Below, one piece after another: positions 27,101 through 36,050 of a stretch of 64,000 nucleotides of DNA (the stretch's first letter is position 1; each line of letters opens with the position of its first letter). The DNA comes from Serratia sp. UGAL515B_01 (lineage in GTDB: Bacteria; Pseudomonadota; Gammaproteobacteria; Enterobacterales; Enterobacteriaceae): positions 1,426,001-1,490,000 of the forward strand of contig NZ_CP109901.1 in assembly GCF_033095805.1 (NCBI RefSeq), in the 5' to 3' direction. A program made the translations under genes and the position numbers. The notes beneath the pieces were generated by a model, which was given only the letters and a program-made list of their open reading frames with translations, searched no databases and was not told the DNA's origin.

Positions 27101-27385
27101 TCAGATACCGAACAATGATTCAAATCCAGCAGAGGTGGCTGTCAGAGCAACATCTGTCACTTCATAGTGGGCGATAGCATCGAAAGGATCTTCCGCCAGG
27201 ATAGTATCTAACTGTGTTCTCGCCATATCTTTTACCAAAATCACACCGCCTGTACGCGGTTTTTTGCGGCCTGATGCTATAAAATTCCCATCCTGAAAAT
27301 AACGTTTCAGCCAAGTGACGTGTGCTGCCAAATGGTTCTCAACTTCCTCAATCGGGCGGTGGTAGGTCAGATTGACGATATACAT
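27101..27385 (-). CDS. YciI-like protein (dimeric alpha-beta barrel)
   Basis: A 94-residue protein of the YciI/YCII-related family. It begins MYIVNLTYHRPIEEVENHLA, contains the conserved His near residue 18 and GRKKPRTGGVILV, and ends in an acidic helix plus strand (DPFDAIAHYEV). YciI-like domains occur in small enzymes and in larger fusions; the substrate is unknown. ATG 27385 gives the family N-terminus; the open frame upstream to 27442 overlaps the lpxL terminator region and is not needed. It is the last gene before the gap to the peptide transporter. Confidence 0.75.
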   Translation of the reverse strand: MYIVNLTYHRPIEEVENHLAAHVTWLKRYFQDGNFIASGRKKPRTGGVILVKDMARTQLDTILAEDPFDAIAHYEVTDVALTATSAGFESLFGI

Positions 27386-27451
27386 AGTTGCTCTTTCTAT
27401 CAGCAGAAAGTTTGTGCATTCCAGATTTAACGCGCTGTCCACGATATGTTA

Positions 27452-27473
27452 TAAAAAGCCGCCTGTTGGCGGC
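27452..27473 (-). terminator. Terminator of lpxL
   Basis: Minus-strand GCCGCC, loop AACA, GGCGGC followed by TTTTT, 10 bp after the lpxL stop. Confidence 0.8.
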
Positions 27474-27482
27474 GGCATGTCT

Positions 27483-28403
27483 TTAATAGAGAGAGGCTTC
27501 TCCTTCTGGACGTGTTTTAAAACGACGGTGTAGCCACATATACTGGTCTGGTGCCAACAGGATCTCTTCCTCAATCACTTTGTTCATAAAGGCAGCCGCA
27601 TCAAACTCACTATTCAGTGGGAAATTCTCTACTGCTGGTTGGATAAGAAGTTCATACCCTTTACCTTCTGGCAAGCGGCGTGGAGTAAAGGGAATAATCG
27701 TTGATTTACCCATGCGTACCAGCGTGTAACTACCTGTCGTCGTTGCAGCCTGTTCCACGGCAAAGAAAGGGGCAAATACGCTACTGCGCGGGCCGTAGTC
27801 ATGGTCTGGTGCATACCAGATAACTTCCCCTTGTTTTAGGGCACGAACCATCCCTTTGACGTCCTTACGGTCCAGCATGGATTTATTGGAGCGCATACGT
27901 CCCAAAGTCTGCAGCCAGTCTATCAGTTTATTGTCGTGTGGGCGGTAAACGCCAATGCCTGGGGTGTGAATACCAAAAATACGTGCACCTAATTCCAACG
28001 TCAGAAAATGTAACCCTATAAGCAGGATACCTTGATGGTTGGCTTGTGCTTTTCTGATATGTTCCAAGCCCATTACTGTCGACCAGCGCTCTATGCGCCA
28101 GTTTGGCCAGAACCACGCCATACCGGTTTCAAATAACCCCATTCCCACTGACTCAAAGTTTTTCGCGACCAGTGCAGCACGTTCTGCTCTTGGCATTGTT
28201 GGAAAACACAACTCGAGGTTGCGCTGTGTTATAGCAACGCGGCGTTTGAGAAAGTGCATGGAGAATCTTCCCAGCCCTGTACCCAGGCGATAAATGACGG
28301 GATAAGGGAGCAAAACCAGCAGGTAGAGTAGGGCAATGCCAAACCAGGTAAGCCAGTAGCGAGGATGTAGTAAAGATCGTTTAAAAGAAGGAACTTGCGT
28401 CAT
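27483..28403 (-). CDS. lpxL: Kdo2-lipid IVA lauroyltransferase
   Basis: Inner-membrane acyltransferase that adds the secondary lauroyl chain to lipid A. It has 306 residues, one N-terminal membrane span (about 17-38) and the catalytic HX4E motif in [12 protein letters not shown]. The family blocks [48 protein letters not shown] and [15 protein letters not shown] are present. The match is to LpxL throughout, and the divergent neighbour trhO is the same as in E. coli, which rules against LpxM or LpxP. A 562-bp region separates it from trhO. Confidence 0.95.
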   Translation of the reverse strand: MTQVPSFKRSLLHPRYWLTWFGIALLYLLVLLPYPVIYRLGTGLGRFSMHFLKRRVAITQRNLELCFPTMPRAERAALVAKNFESVGMGLFETGMAWFWPNWRIERWSTVMGLEHIRKAQANHQGILLIGLHFLTLELGARIFGIHTPGIGVYRPHDNKLIDWLQTLGRMRSNKSMLDRKDVKGMVRALKQGEVIWYAPDHDYGPRSSVFAPFFAVEQAATTTGSYTLVRMGKSTIIPFTPRRLPEGKGYELLIQPAVENFPLNSEFDAAAFMNKVIEEEILLAPDQYMWLHRRFKTRPEGEASLY

Positions 28404-28900
28404 AGGTTCTCAGCTTAGAAGCAGTCATTTAACAGTAATAACAGAGACATTACATAAATCCTGGGTCATTCGAACAACGGCGTTGCTATAGAAAGACCCA
28501 GCCATTCGGCGTGGCTAGGCTAACGGGAGTGCCCACCATGCTGCAACACTATGTGTGTGTCACTCAGGTAATGGATCTATGTGATAGTTTTCTGCCGCTT
28601 TTTAGAGTCATTGTGACATTTTTCTAGAGTAACTGGAAAATCCCCTGTATTAAAAAGCCTTTTTTTGTCATAAAAAAGGCGAGAATGTCGTTTTTTTCAG
28701 CAGGTACGCCATCCGATTCATGAAATAATGACCTCTAACACATGCTGAAATGCGCCGAAAGCTTAACTTGATGGGTCACTGCATGATGGATAATTAATCA
28801 AAGAGCTGTTAAAACGCATGAATTTCTCCGCTTTATCCCCCTCGTTATTACCATTGGGTTAATGCTGTGTTACCGCTTGTTTTCGGTTATCATGTGCGCC

Positions 28901-28926
28901 GCGCTATGGCCTAAAGGCCATAGCGC
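28901..28926 (+). promoter_or_regulatory. Perfect hairpin in the trhO leader
   Basis: GCGCTATGGCC and GGCCATAGCGC form a perfect 11-bp stem around a TAAA loop, 39 bp before the trhO ATG. No T-run follows, so it is not a standard terminator. It may shield or organise the leader. The rest of 28404-28900 shows two T-rich runs but no gene. Confidence 0.55.
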
Positions 28927-28965
28927 ACTCAGTCATTTACCTCCCGAAAGACAGGAAAGTACACC

Positions 28966-30018
28966 ATGCCAGTGTTACATAACCGAATTTCTAATGAGGA
29001 ACTGAAGGCACGTATGCTGGCTGAAAACGAGCCGCGCACTACAGTTTCTTTTTACAAATATTTTAACATTGATGATCCCAAGGCTTTTCGCGACAGCCTA
29101 TATATTCAATTCGATAAATTGAAGGTTTTTGGCCGTATCTATGTGGCTAAGGAAGGGATCAACGCGCAAATTAGCGTGCCGCAGAGCAATTTTGACGACT
29201 TTAAAACGGTTCTCTTTGCCTCTCACCCTGCGTTAGATCAGGTTCGTCTAAATATTGCTCTTGAAGATGACGGGAAATCCTTTTGGGTGCTGCGATTGAA
29301 AGTTCGTGAGCGCATTGTGGCCGACGGTATTGAAGACGCGACATTCGATCCTGCCAATGTAGGACAGTATCTGCGGGCTGAACGCGTGAACCAGATGATC
29401 GACGATCCGAACACTGTCTTCGTCGACATGCGTAACCACTATGAGTATGAAGTCGGGCATTTCGAGAATGCGATTGAAATTCCCTCAGACACCTTTCGTG
29501 AACAGTTACCGATGGCGGTAGAACTGCTAGAGCAACAAAAAGACAAGAACATTGTCATGTACTGTACCGGCGGGATACGTTGTGAAAAAGCCAGTGCTTA
29601 TATGCTGCATAATGGCTTTAAAAACGTATACCACGTCGAAGGAGGGATTATCGAGTATGTGCGCAAAGCCAAAGCACAAGGTTTGCCGCTGAAGTTTATC
29701 GGCAAAAACTTTGTGTTTGACGAGCGTATGGGGGAACGTATTTCAGAGGATGTTATCGCTAATTGCCACCAATGTGGGGTACCTTGCGATACTCATACTA
29801 ACTGCCGCAATGATGGTTGCCATCTGCTGTTTATCCAGTGCCCGTCCTGTGCAGCAAAGTTTGAGGGGTGCTGCAGTGATAATTGCCGCGAAGAGTTGAA
29901 GCTGCCACGTGATGAGCAAAGAGCACGTCGTGCTGGCCGTGAAAATGGTGTTAAAATCTTTAATAAGTCGAAAGGGCTGTTGCAGACAACACTTCATATA
30001 CCGGCTCCTAAAGAATAA
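28966..30018 (+). CDS. trhO: tRNA uridine-34 hydroxylase TrhO
   Basis: Oxygen-dependent enzyme that makes 5-hydroxyuridine at the wobble position of tRNA. A 350-residue rhodanese-family protein: an N-terminal ferredoxin-like domain (residues about 20-120), then the rhodanese domain with catalytic Cys in [12 protein letters not shown] (about residue 200). A cysteine-rich tail follows ([31 protein letters not shown]). AGGAAAG precedes ATG. Formerly yceA; divergent from lpxL as in E. coli. Confidence 0.95.
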   Translation: MPVLHNRISNEELKARMLAENEPRTTVSFYKYFNIDDPKAFRDSLYIQFDKLKVFGRIYVAKEGINAQISVPQSNFDDFKTVLFASHPALDQVRLNIALEDDGKSFWVLRLKVRERIVADGIEDATFDPANVGQYLRAERVNQMIDDPNTVFVDMRNHYEYEVGHFENAIEIPSDTFREQLPMAVELLEQQKDKNIVMYCTGGIRCEKASAYMLHNGFKNVYHVEGGIIEYVRKAKAQGLPLKFIGKNFVFDERMGERISEDVIANCHQCGVPCDTHTNCRNDGCHLLFIQCPSCAAKFEGCCSDNCREELKLPRDEQRARRAGRENGVKIFNKSKGLLQTTLHIPAPKE

Positions 30019-30046
30019 GAGCGGGTAAGTTGAACGCTTATAGAAA

Positions 30047-30074
30047 TGGCGCTGAGTTTTCAGCGCCACCTTTT
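30047..30074 (+). terminator. Bidirectional-type terminator between trhO and yceI
   Basis: TGGCGCTGA, loop GTTT, TCAGCGCCA, followed by CCTTTT on the plus strand. It sits exactly between the two convergent genes. Confidence 0.8.
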
Positions 30075-30077
30075 AGC

Positions 30078-30659
30078 TTATTTCTCGCGAACGCCTTCTA
30101 CAGAAATGATCAGCTCCACTTCCTGTGACGCAGGGCCAAGATCCTTAGTAATATCGAAGTCTTTCAGCTTGATTGTACCGTTGGCTTCGAACCCGGCACG
30201 GTAGTTGCCCCAAGGGTCATTACCTTGACCAATCAGTTTGGCGTCCAGAGTAACAGGCTTGGTAACACCGTTCAGGGTCAAATTACCAATTACTGCATAG
30301 CCTTCGCCGTTTTTCTTCACTTCAGTTGATTCGAACGTTGCTTGCTTATGCTTATCAGCGTTCAGAAAATCTGCGCTACGCAAGTGCTTATCTCGTTCTG
30401 CATGATTAGTGTCCACGCTTGCAGTATTGATTGTGACATTCACTTTATCTTTTGAAGGGTCGTTCTGATCAAAAGTGAATCCACCATCAAAGTCTTTGAA
30501 ACTGCCATACAACCAGCTGTAGCCTAGGTGTTTGATACGAAATTCAATAAAAGCATGCTGTCCCTGCTTATCGATTTTGTAGTTTGCGGCCAGGGCCGAA
30601 CCCGCGCTCAGTAGTAAAGCTCCGGCAGTGAGGCTTAATACAGTCTTTTTCAAAAACAT
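30078..30659 (-). CDS. yceI: YceI family periplasmic protein
   Basis: A 193-residue secreted protein with a lipocalin-like YceI fold that binds polyisoprenoid-type ligands in related proteins. The signal peptide spans residues 1-23 ([21 protein letters not shown]). [31 protein letters not shown] and [20 protein letters not shown] are family blocks. ATG 30659 with GGAG upstream is preferred to the ATG four codons earlier. The 24-bp gap from yceJ implies one operon yceJ-yceI, a cytochrome b561 with its periplasmic partner. Confidence 0.94.
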   Translation of the reverse strand: MFLKKTVLSLTAGALLLSAGSALAANYKIDKQGQHAFIEFRIKHLGYSWLYGSFKDFDGGFTFDQNDPSKDKVNVTINTASVDTNHAERDKHLRSADFLNADKHKQATFESTEVKKNGEGYAVIGNLTLNGVTKPVTLDAKLIGQGNDPWGNYRAGFEANGTIKLKDFDITKDLGPASQEVELIISVEGVREK

Positions 30660-30683
30660 AACAATCTCCATAAATCCAACAGG

Positions 30684-31238
30684 TTAATCGGTGCTGCGAC
30701 CTAGCATCCGTTTCAAAGTAATATCACCATCAATAAAGTGATGTTTAAGAGCAGCCAAGGCGTGAAGAACTGAGAGCACAACCACCACCCAAGCCAGATA
30801 TAAATGGATTGTTCCTGCTGTATCCGCCTGCTGTGGCAGACCAGTAACAGAAGCAGGTACCTCAAACCAGCCGAAAACGTTTATTGCCTGGTTATCAGCA
30901 GTAGAAATCAGGTAGCCGCTGATCAAAATGCCAAACAGCAAAACATACAAGGCAAGGTGTGCAAAAACGGCACTGATACGTGTGAAACGGCTATAACTAG
31001 TGAGTGGTTTTGGAGGGGGAGAAATAAACCGCCATAGTACCCGGAACACCATAATAATAAGAAGCAAAATGCCGATACTTTTATGGATCTCTGGTGCCTT
31101 GTGGTACCAAACATCGTAATAACCTAGTGTTACCATCCATAGGCCGAGAGCAAACATGCCATAGACTGTCAGTGCCACTAGCCAGTGGATCAGGACAGAA
31201 ATGTGACCAAAGCGGTCAGAGGTATTTTTCCAAAGCAT
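30684..31238 (-). CDS. yceJ: Cytochrome b561 family protein YceJ
   Basis: A 184-residue four-helix diheme membrane protein. Candidate heme ligands are His16 in GHISVLIHWL, His51 in PEIHKSIGIL and the later His residues in SVLHALAALKHHF. Members move electrons from the quinone pool. First gene of the yceJ-yceI pair; the upstream gap 31239-31650 is A/T-rich with no supported gene. Confidence 0.93.
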   Translation of the reverse strand: MLWKNTSDRFGHISVLIHWLVALTVYGMFALGLWMVTLGYYDVWYHKAPEIHKSIGILLLIIMVFRVLWRFISPPPKPLTSYSRFTRISAVFAHLALYVLLFGILISGYLISTADNQAINVFGWFEVPASVTGLPQQADTAGTIHLYLAWVVVVLSVLHALAALKHHFIDGDITLKRMLGRSTD

Positions 31239-31650
31239 TGGGCTTCCTTACGTTACGCCTTTTCCGGCAGCATTAATTAAACTTTAAAAAAACATAAAAT
31301 CAACAATAAATTTCATTATGTTATTAAATAATGAAATTGGTCAGTTTATTTGTGTGAGCTGTCGGTAGGTTCATCAAATGCATAGTTGGTTGCTAATGAT
31401 CTCATAATGACTGAAAAAAATTACGCATTGAAATCTATATATTTATTAATTAATGTCAATTTTTGTCATTTTAGGTAAATATCAGCAATTGACTAAATAA
31501 TAATCCAAATCTGCTTTGCAGACTATTTCCCTAGTGGACTCGAAGGAGTGCTCTTATTTTTACCTAAGCTGTGTTCTTTGATTGCGTGAGGTACCGTCAC
31601 GGTTTCTAAACTTGTCCTCACGGTGGAGGGAAAAAGAAGGAATGGGCTTA

Positions 31651-31787
31651 GTGGGTATGATGAGAACGCCGACACACCGTAATTTCTCTGCAGACTCGTA
31701 TTGCACATCGCATGTTCTCAATGCAGGCTAGCCTGCATAATGACCACCGAAAACACTATTCCGCGCAGCTATTTGGTGGTTCTTGCT
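31651..31787 (+). repeat. Family B repeat, extended copy B5
   Basis: GGGTATGATGAGAACGCC and GACACACCGTAATTT match family B. The stretch then continues to CACTATTCCGCGCAGCTATT, which is also seen in B4. It precedes tqsA by about 160 bp. Confidence 0.5.
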
Positions 31788-31947
31788 TATCGCCTACCTG
31801 CATCTTGTAGTAACTTGTATATACTCTAGATAGTCTAAGTCGTGTCCAGGCAATCGTCTTTGCGTTTGATTCCGTTGTAGTTTGCATAGCGATAGGTGTA
31901 CATACATTAACAGGCTCGTGCTGGCCTTCATCAAGCAAGGATATTCA

Positions 31948-33006
31948 ATGGGCAGGTTAGAATTTTATGATCGCAAGCTTCGCTTGATGATGATGTTGGC
32001 GATGATGGTAGTCATTTTGGCGGGGATCAAAGCCGCAGCGGACATTGTTGTGCCTTTCTTGCTTGCTGTTTTCCTCGCTATTGTGCTTAACCCCTTGGTT
32101 GTCTCGCTGGAGCGTTGCCGAGTGCCGAGAGGTTTGAGTGTCATGCTGTTGGTTATTACCGTTGTTGTGTTATTAATGATGTTTATTGGTATGTTAGGTT
32201 CCTCTCTCAATGAATTTGCCCGTTCGTTGCCACAATATCGCGGTTTGCTGTTGGAGAAAATTAGCGAGTTGCAAGGTTATGCAGATCGTTTCAATATCGA
32301 TATTACTTTCTCCGTAGATGCGTTAATTAAGTTTGTTGACCCTAGTGCCACAATGAATCTCGTTACACGTTTGTTAGGACAGTTATCGGGGGCTATGACC
32401 AGTATTTTCCTGCTGCTCATGACCGTCGTGTTTATGTTGTTTGAAGTGAGGGTATTGCCCTTTAAGTTGCAGCAAGCGTTGAATAATCCGAACGAAGGAA
32501 TGGCGGCTATTCGGTTGGCATTGAGAGGGGTAACGCATTATTTGGTAATTAAAACTGCAATAAGCCTTGCAACAGGCCTTATCGTCTGGGGTTTCCTCAG
32601 TTGGGTTGGTGTTCGTTTTGCCTTTATCTGGGGAATGTTGGCCTTTCTGTTTAATTATGTGCCCAATATAGGTTCTGCTATTGCGGCAATCCCTCCATTT
32701 ATCCAGGCATTGTTGTTTAATGGTTTTGCAGATTCCATTGTGGTTGCGGGGGGATTTATCCTGATTAATTTGGTCATTGGTAATATGCTCGAACCTAGAA
32801 TTATGGGGCGAGGACTTGGGCTTTCAACTTTAGTGGTCTTCCTCTCCCTTATATTTTGGGGGTGGTTAATGGGACCTGTAGGGATGTTGCTTTCGGTACC
32901 GCTGACCATTATTGGCCGCATTACTTTAGAAACGATGGATGGAGGACATAAACTGGCGGTCATCCTTGGTGATGGGAAACCAACCAAAGAGATCAACCCG
33001 GAGTAA
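31948..33006 (+). CDS. tqsA: AI-2E family transporter TqsA
   Basis: A 352-residue polytopic protein, homologous over its whole length to E. coli TqsA (YdgG), proposed exporter of autoinducer-2. Family blocks: VPFLLAVFLAIVLNPLV, SLNEFARSLPQYR, FAFIWGMLAFLFNYVPNIGS and NMLEPRIMGRGLGLSTLVVF, with about seven to eight membrane segments. ATG 31948 with AAGGA was taken; the frame is open 22 codons upstream, but that part is not family-like. It stands between yceJ and solA, a position it does not have in E. coli. Confidence 0.9.
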   Translation: MGRLEFYDRKLRLMMMLAMMVVILAGIKAAADIVVPFLLAVFLAIVLNPLVVSLERCRVPRGLSVMLLVITVVVLLMMFIGMLGSSLNEFARSLPQYRGLLLEKISELQGYADRFNIDITFSVDALIKFVDPSATMNLVTRLLGQLSGAMTSIFLLLMTVVFMLFEVRVLPFKLQQALNNPNEGMAAIRLALRGVTHYLVIKTAISLATGLIVWGFLSWVGVRFAFIWGMLAFLFNYVPNIGSAIAAIPPFIQALLFNGFADSIVVAGGFILINLVIGNMLEPRIMGRGLGLSTLVVFLSLIFWGWLMGPVGMLLSVPLTIIGRITLETMDGGHKLAVILGDGKPTKEINPE

Positions 33007-33023
33007 AAAGCCTTTTAGACGGC

Positions 33024-33075
33024 ACCTGAACGAATCTCCAGGAGCTTACTCAAAAATGCCAGGGGTGAATGAAGG
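33024..33075 (+). repeat. Left part of an ERIC, cut by a family A element
   Basis: AACGAATCTCCAGGAGCTTA, CTCAAAAATGCCAGGGG and TGAATGAAGG follow the ERIC core. The sequence stops where copy A5 begins. An ERIC-like end (CAGCTTGAAGCGTAAGTA) resumes after A5 at about 33348. Confidence 0.65.
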
Positions 33076-33078
33076 GAT

Positions 33079-33341
33079 CTAGACTGTGTCCCTGAATTGC
33101 GCATGGTGCCGTCGCAGACCCAAAAGCCCGCTATCAAGGCGGAGGGTGGCCCTCTGTTCAAGCCCGACAACACAGAGAATGGGCTTCTGGGGCGGAGAAC
33201 CCACGGGCTGGGGCCATTGGCGTGTATTGCTGCGTTGTTCGCCGCTTATTTGGCCCACCAAACCGCGTGGCTCACGTCTTGCTCTGCGCGAACATTACCG
33301 CCAGCGGCGGCGCTCTCCTGCAATTGAGGGGCACAGCCTAG
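33079..33341 (+). mobile_element. Family A MITE-like element, full-length copy A5
   Basis: A 263-bp copy with CTAGACTGTGTCCCTGAATT at the left and CAATTGAGGGGCACAGCCTAG at the right, imperfect inverted repeats both bordered by CTAG. The internal blocks AAGCCCGACAACACAGAGAA, GCGTTGTTCGCCGCTTATTT and AACATTACCGCCAGCGGC match A1. It lies within an ERIC-like sequence. Confidence 0.75.
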
Positions 33342-33421
33342 TGCCCTCAGCTTGAAGCGTAAGTACATCACAAGGCTACAAAGGCAGCGTATTTCATTAA
33401 GCTTAAAGGGAAGGTGGTAGT

Positions 33422-34534
33422 TTAGAAACGCTGCAGACCGAAGGGAGTTATGTCTGTTGGTGAGGTTTTATTTTGAGCGAACAGAGCGGCGATCTCTCCC
33501 AGTGCGCTAGCGAATTTAAAACCATGGCCACTTAATCCAGTGATTACAAGCAGTTGCGGGCAGTCAGGTAAGGTATCAATGATAAAATCTTCATCTGGGC
33601 TCATAGCGTAACTACAGACCTCACCGCGCAGACAAACACCCACGCCAGATAAAAACTGACGCAGAAAGCTGAACACTTCAGAACCGTCAGTGGCTATTGT
33701 GCCGTACGGTTTGCATTGTTGTGGTGTTTCAATCGGCTGCCCGCCGTCATGCTTGCCCACTTTTAAGCCTTCACCATCGGCTGGAAAACCGTAATAGCGG
33801 CATCCATCCTGTGCTTCAATAGTAAAAGCGGGGAAGTTGTTACTCACACTGTAACGTCCGTCAGCCTGATACCAGGAAAAAACCTTACGTATTGGCGATA
33901 TGGGTAACTCTGGCAGCAGGTTTTTAACCCAGGAGCCTACAGTGATAACGGCTTTGCGTCCTTTGAACTGGCCTTCAGCAGTAGTCACCTCGATGCCGTC
34001 TGTGGCATATTTTATTGCTTTCACAGGGCAATTAAACAACTGAGAGCAACCTGCTTCTTTTGTCAATCTGATATAGTTCGCAATGGCCAATTCAGGATGT
34101 AGTATCCCGGCATCAGGCTCAAATACGCCGATATAGTCCTCTGGTACGGTAAATTCGTCCCAACGCTTTTTGATCTGTTCAGCACTGAGCAACTGTATAT
34201 TCAGGTTATAATTTTTTGCACTGTGTTGCGCATTACGGACAAACTTAGTGTCTTTAGGCCCCATAGTGATAACACCACAGGGATGAAAGAGTTTTTCATC
34301 GACTTGTTGCTGTAATCCATTCCACAAAGCCTGAGCACGGAGGATTAGTGGGGTATACTTTTCACCCTCGCCAGAAGCATGGCGAATGATGCGCGTACTG
34401 CCATGATGACTACCACTCTTATGCGGAGGCATAGCACGGTCAATCATTAACACTTTCAAGCCTGCAGTTGTCGCGTAATAACCTGCTGCAGCCCCAACTG
34501 AGCCACAACCAACGATGATCAAGTCATATTCCAC
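33422..34534 (-). CDS. solA: N-methyl-L-tryptophan oxidase
   Basis: FAD-dependent amine oxidase of the monomeric sarcosine oxidase family, 370 residues. The N-terminal dinucleotide-binding motif is [32 protein letters not shown] and GKHDGGQ are flavin/substrate blocks. The cysteine in [15 protein letters not shown] is the expected site of covalent FAD attachment, and [12 protein letters not shown] closes the FAD site. Adjacent to bssS, dinI and pyrC as in E. coli. Confidence 0.93.
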   Translation of the reverse strand: MEYDLIIVGCGSVGAAAGYYATTAGLKVLMIDRAMPPHKSGSHHGSTRIIRHASGEGEKYTPLILRAQALWNGLQQQVDEKLFHPCGVITMGPKDTKFVRNAQHSAKNYNLNIQLLSAEQIKKRWDEFTVPEDYIGVFEPDAGILHPELAIANYIRLTKEAGCSQLFNCPVKAIKYATDGIEVTTAEGQFKGRKAVITVGSWVKNLLPELPISPIRKVFSWYQADGRYSVSNNFPAFTIEAQDGCRYYGFPADGEGLKVGKHDGGQPIETPQQCKPYGTIATDGSEVFSFLRQFLSGVGVCLRGEVCSYAMSPDEDFIIDTLPDCPQLLVITGLSGHGFKFASALGEIAALFAQNKTSPTDITPFGLQRF

Positions 34535-34571
34535 GCGCGTATCCTCTTCATAAAATAATGTCGATAGTTTT

Positions 34572-34649
34572 CTAAATAGGTGTTCTTAATACCGCTACAC
34601 ATCACGCTGCCGGCAGGTGGGAATGATGAGGAACGCCGACACGCCGTGA
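34572..34649 (-). repeat. Family B repeat, copy B3
   Basis: Reverse copy: CTAAATAGGTGTTCTTAATA at the left, then GGCAGGTGGGAATGATGAGG, and GACACGCCGTGAT at the right. It lies 38 bp upstream of the solA start and probably in its promoter region. Confidence 0.7.
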
Positions 34650-34831
34650 TTGCCAGAAAAAGGTCTGCCCACACTTGCACTGGTGAGGTGTCCATATAGC
34701 TATTTAGATGATATCCCTAAATTGCGTAAACCCAACCAAATTTAACCTTCCGTGGCCTAGTCTTAATCCAGACTTTTGAGGTATAAGATTTTGGATCGTA
34801 ATTTACTCATAGTGCGACTTCCATAGCAAAG

Positions 34832-34856
34832 AAAAGCGCCAGTAAATTGCTGGCGC
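34832..34856 (-). terminator. Terminator of bssS
   Basis: Minus-strand GCGCCAG, loop CAATTTA, CTGGCGC then TTTTC, 24 bp after bssS. Confidence 0.75.
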
Positions 34857-34879
34857 CTTAGTTGGTGTTGCTGAAAATA

Positions 34880-35134
34880 TTAATGCTTTCTTCGGTCAAG
34901 ATCTTGGTAATCAGTTGATTCTATTTTGGCGATGCCGGCTTCTAAAATATTGATCAATTGGCGGGCAACATCGGTAGTTAACCAAAGGGTCCGATCAACT
35001 TGTGCTTCTTCGGGCGTTTGGCTTAGTGAAGACAGGTAATGAAGGCGAATCATCATGGCATCATAAACATCTACAGTACTGATATCCCAGCCAACTAACG
35101 GATGTGTCTGTATTACTTCATCATTTCTGTCCAT
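34880..35134 (-). CDS. bssS: Biofilm regulator BssS
   Basis: An 84-residue cytoplasmic protein matching E. coli BssS (YceP), which influences biofilm formation and catabolite- and AI-2-linked gene expression there by an unknown mechanism. Conserved blocks are VIQTHPLVGWDISTVDVYDA and MMIRLHYLSS, with DVARQLINILEAGIAKIEST near the end. The gap to dinI is 609 bp, much of it ERIC DNA. Confidence 0.92.
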   Translation of the reverse strand: MDRNDEVIQTHPLVGWDISTVDVYDAMMIRLHYLSSLSQTPEEAQVDRTLWLTTDVARQLINILEAGIAKIESTDYQDLDRRKH

Positions 35135-35400
35135 AAAAACCCCTTATCAAGTAGTGACTATCATGAGTTACTAACGAGGAGCAGTGTGTCTCATTATCAC
35201 AATGAGCTATTACAGTATACGCGCCCATGATTTCCAGCGTGGCATTTTTAATGAAATTTAAGGAAAATAAATATTATCTTGAACAAGTAATCAGGTTTGA
35301 CAAGTTAAAGAAGACTAGAAATGCAAGTAAGAAAGATATTCTTTTTTGGCACGTAAACTTGAATGTAAGTTCGATACGTTGCTGTGCGTTGGTGGTAAGT

Positions 35401-35535
35401 GTGTATACTCGTCATACTTCAAGTTGCTTGGGTGTTGACTGCCTTCGTTCACCCCAGTCACTTACCTGAGTAAGCTCCTGGGGCTTCGCTCAGTTGCTGC
35501 CTACAAGCAACTCGAATTATTTTGGGTATATACAC
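35401..35535. repeat. ERIC element
   Basis: Nearly identical to the copy at 1135-1271: GTGTATACTCGTCATACTTC at the left, CACCCCAGTCACTTACCTGA and GTAAGCTCCTGGGG in the centre, and ATTATTTTGGGTATATACAC at the right. It lies between bssS and dinI; 35135-35400 holds the bssS promoter region and nothing else I recognise. Confidence 0.92.
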
Positions 35536-35660
35536 GCCACACTGCAAGTTTTGTGGGTGTTAACTGAGTTCTGTCATCCCAGTTACGAAGAGGAGCTATG
35601 CTCCTGAACTCTCTAGTGCTTGCCGCTTACAAGACACTCGAATTATTTTTGTTTATGTAA
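35536..35660. repeat. Second, decayed ERIC-like unit in tandem
   Basis: Directly follows the intact ERIC and repeats its plan with many changes: CACTGCAAGTTTTGTGGG, ATCCCAGTTACGA, GAGCTATGCTCCTGAA and ACACTCGAATTATTTTTG. Confidence 0.55.
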
Positions 35661-35696
35661 ATAACCTGATTCAAGGTTAATTACAACATATTGATA

Positions 35697-35725
35697 TGAA
35701 AAAAGCCGGAGAGCGCCCCCCCGGC
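35697..35725 (-). terminator. Terminator of dinI
   Basis: Minus-strand GCCGG, ten-base G-rich loop, CCGGC, then TTTTTT, just after the dinI stop. Confidence 0.7.
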
Positions 35726-35743
35726 AAGAATAAAAGGGTAATA

Positions 35744-35983
35744 TTACTCTGTAGTGAACCAATCGTCGGCGCTTTCCCATGTTTCTTGGAGTATTTCCTC
35801 GATCAGATCCTTATCGGTTTTAGCCCCGCCAAGTACCGATAGGCTGTTGGAACCGGCATACCGAATTTGCACGGTGGTGTCAGGAAACTTGCGATTTACC
35901 CGTTTACTGAATTCACCAGTCAGGGCCTCAATCGCCCCCGGCGGCAGTGGTTTGGTTTTATCTATAGTAACTTCAACACGCAT
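35744..35983 (-). CDS. dinI: DNA-damage-inducible protein DinI
   Basis: A 79-residue protein that binds RecA filaments and tunes the SOS response. It matches E. coli DinI from MRVEVTIDKTKPLPPGAIEA through the acidic C-terminal helix (DKDLIEEILQETWESADDW) that mimics DNA. ATG 35983 with GGGGG upstream gives the family start. A LexA box lies 23 bp upstream. Confidence 0.95.
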   Translation of the reverse strand: MRVEVTIDKTKPLPPGAIEALTGEFSKRVNRKFPDTTVQIRYAGSNSLSVLGGAKTDKDLIEEILQETWESADDWFTTE

Positions 35984-36005
35984 AATTGCCCCCAGATTCA
36001 CATAA

Positions 36006-36021
36006 CTGTTTATTTATACAG
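36006..36021. promoter_or_regulatory. LexA box of dinI
   Basis: CTGTTTATTTATACAG, a perfect CTGT-N8-ACAG with an all-A/T centre. It is 23 bp before the dinI ATG. Confidence 0.92.
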
Positions 36022-36050
36022 TTGCCCTTCGACAAAGGCAAGAGCAAAAA

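Noticed and set aside
1135..35660. Regularly recurring palindromes as a CRISPR array
   Set aside because: The repeats are kilobases apart, 120-260 bp long and of ERIC and MITE type; no short direct repeats with unique spacers exist.
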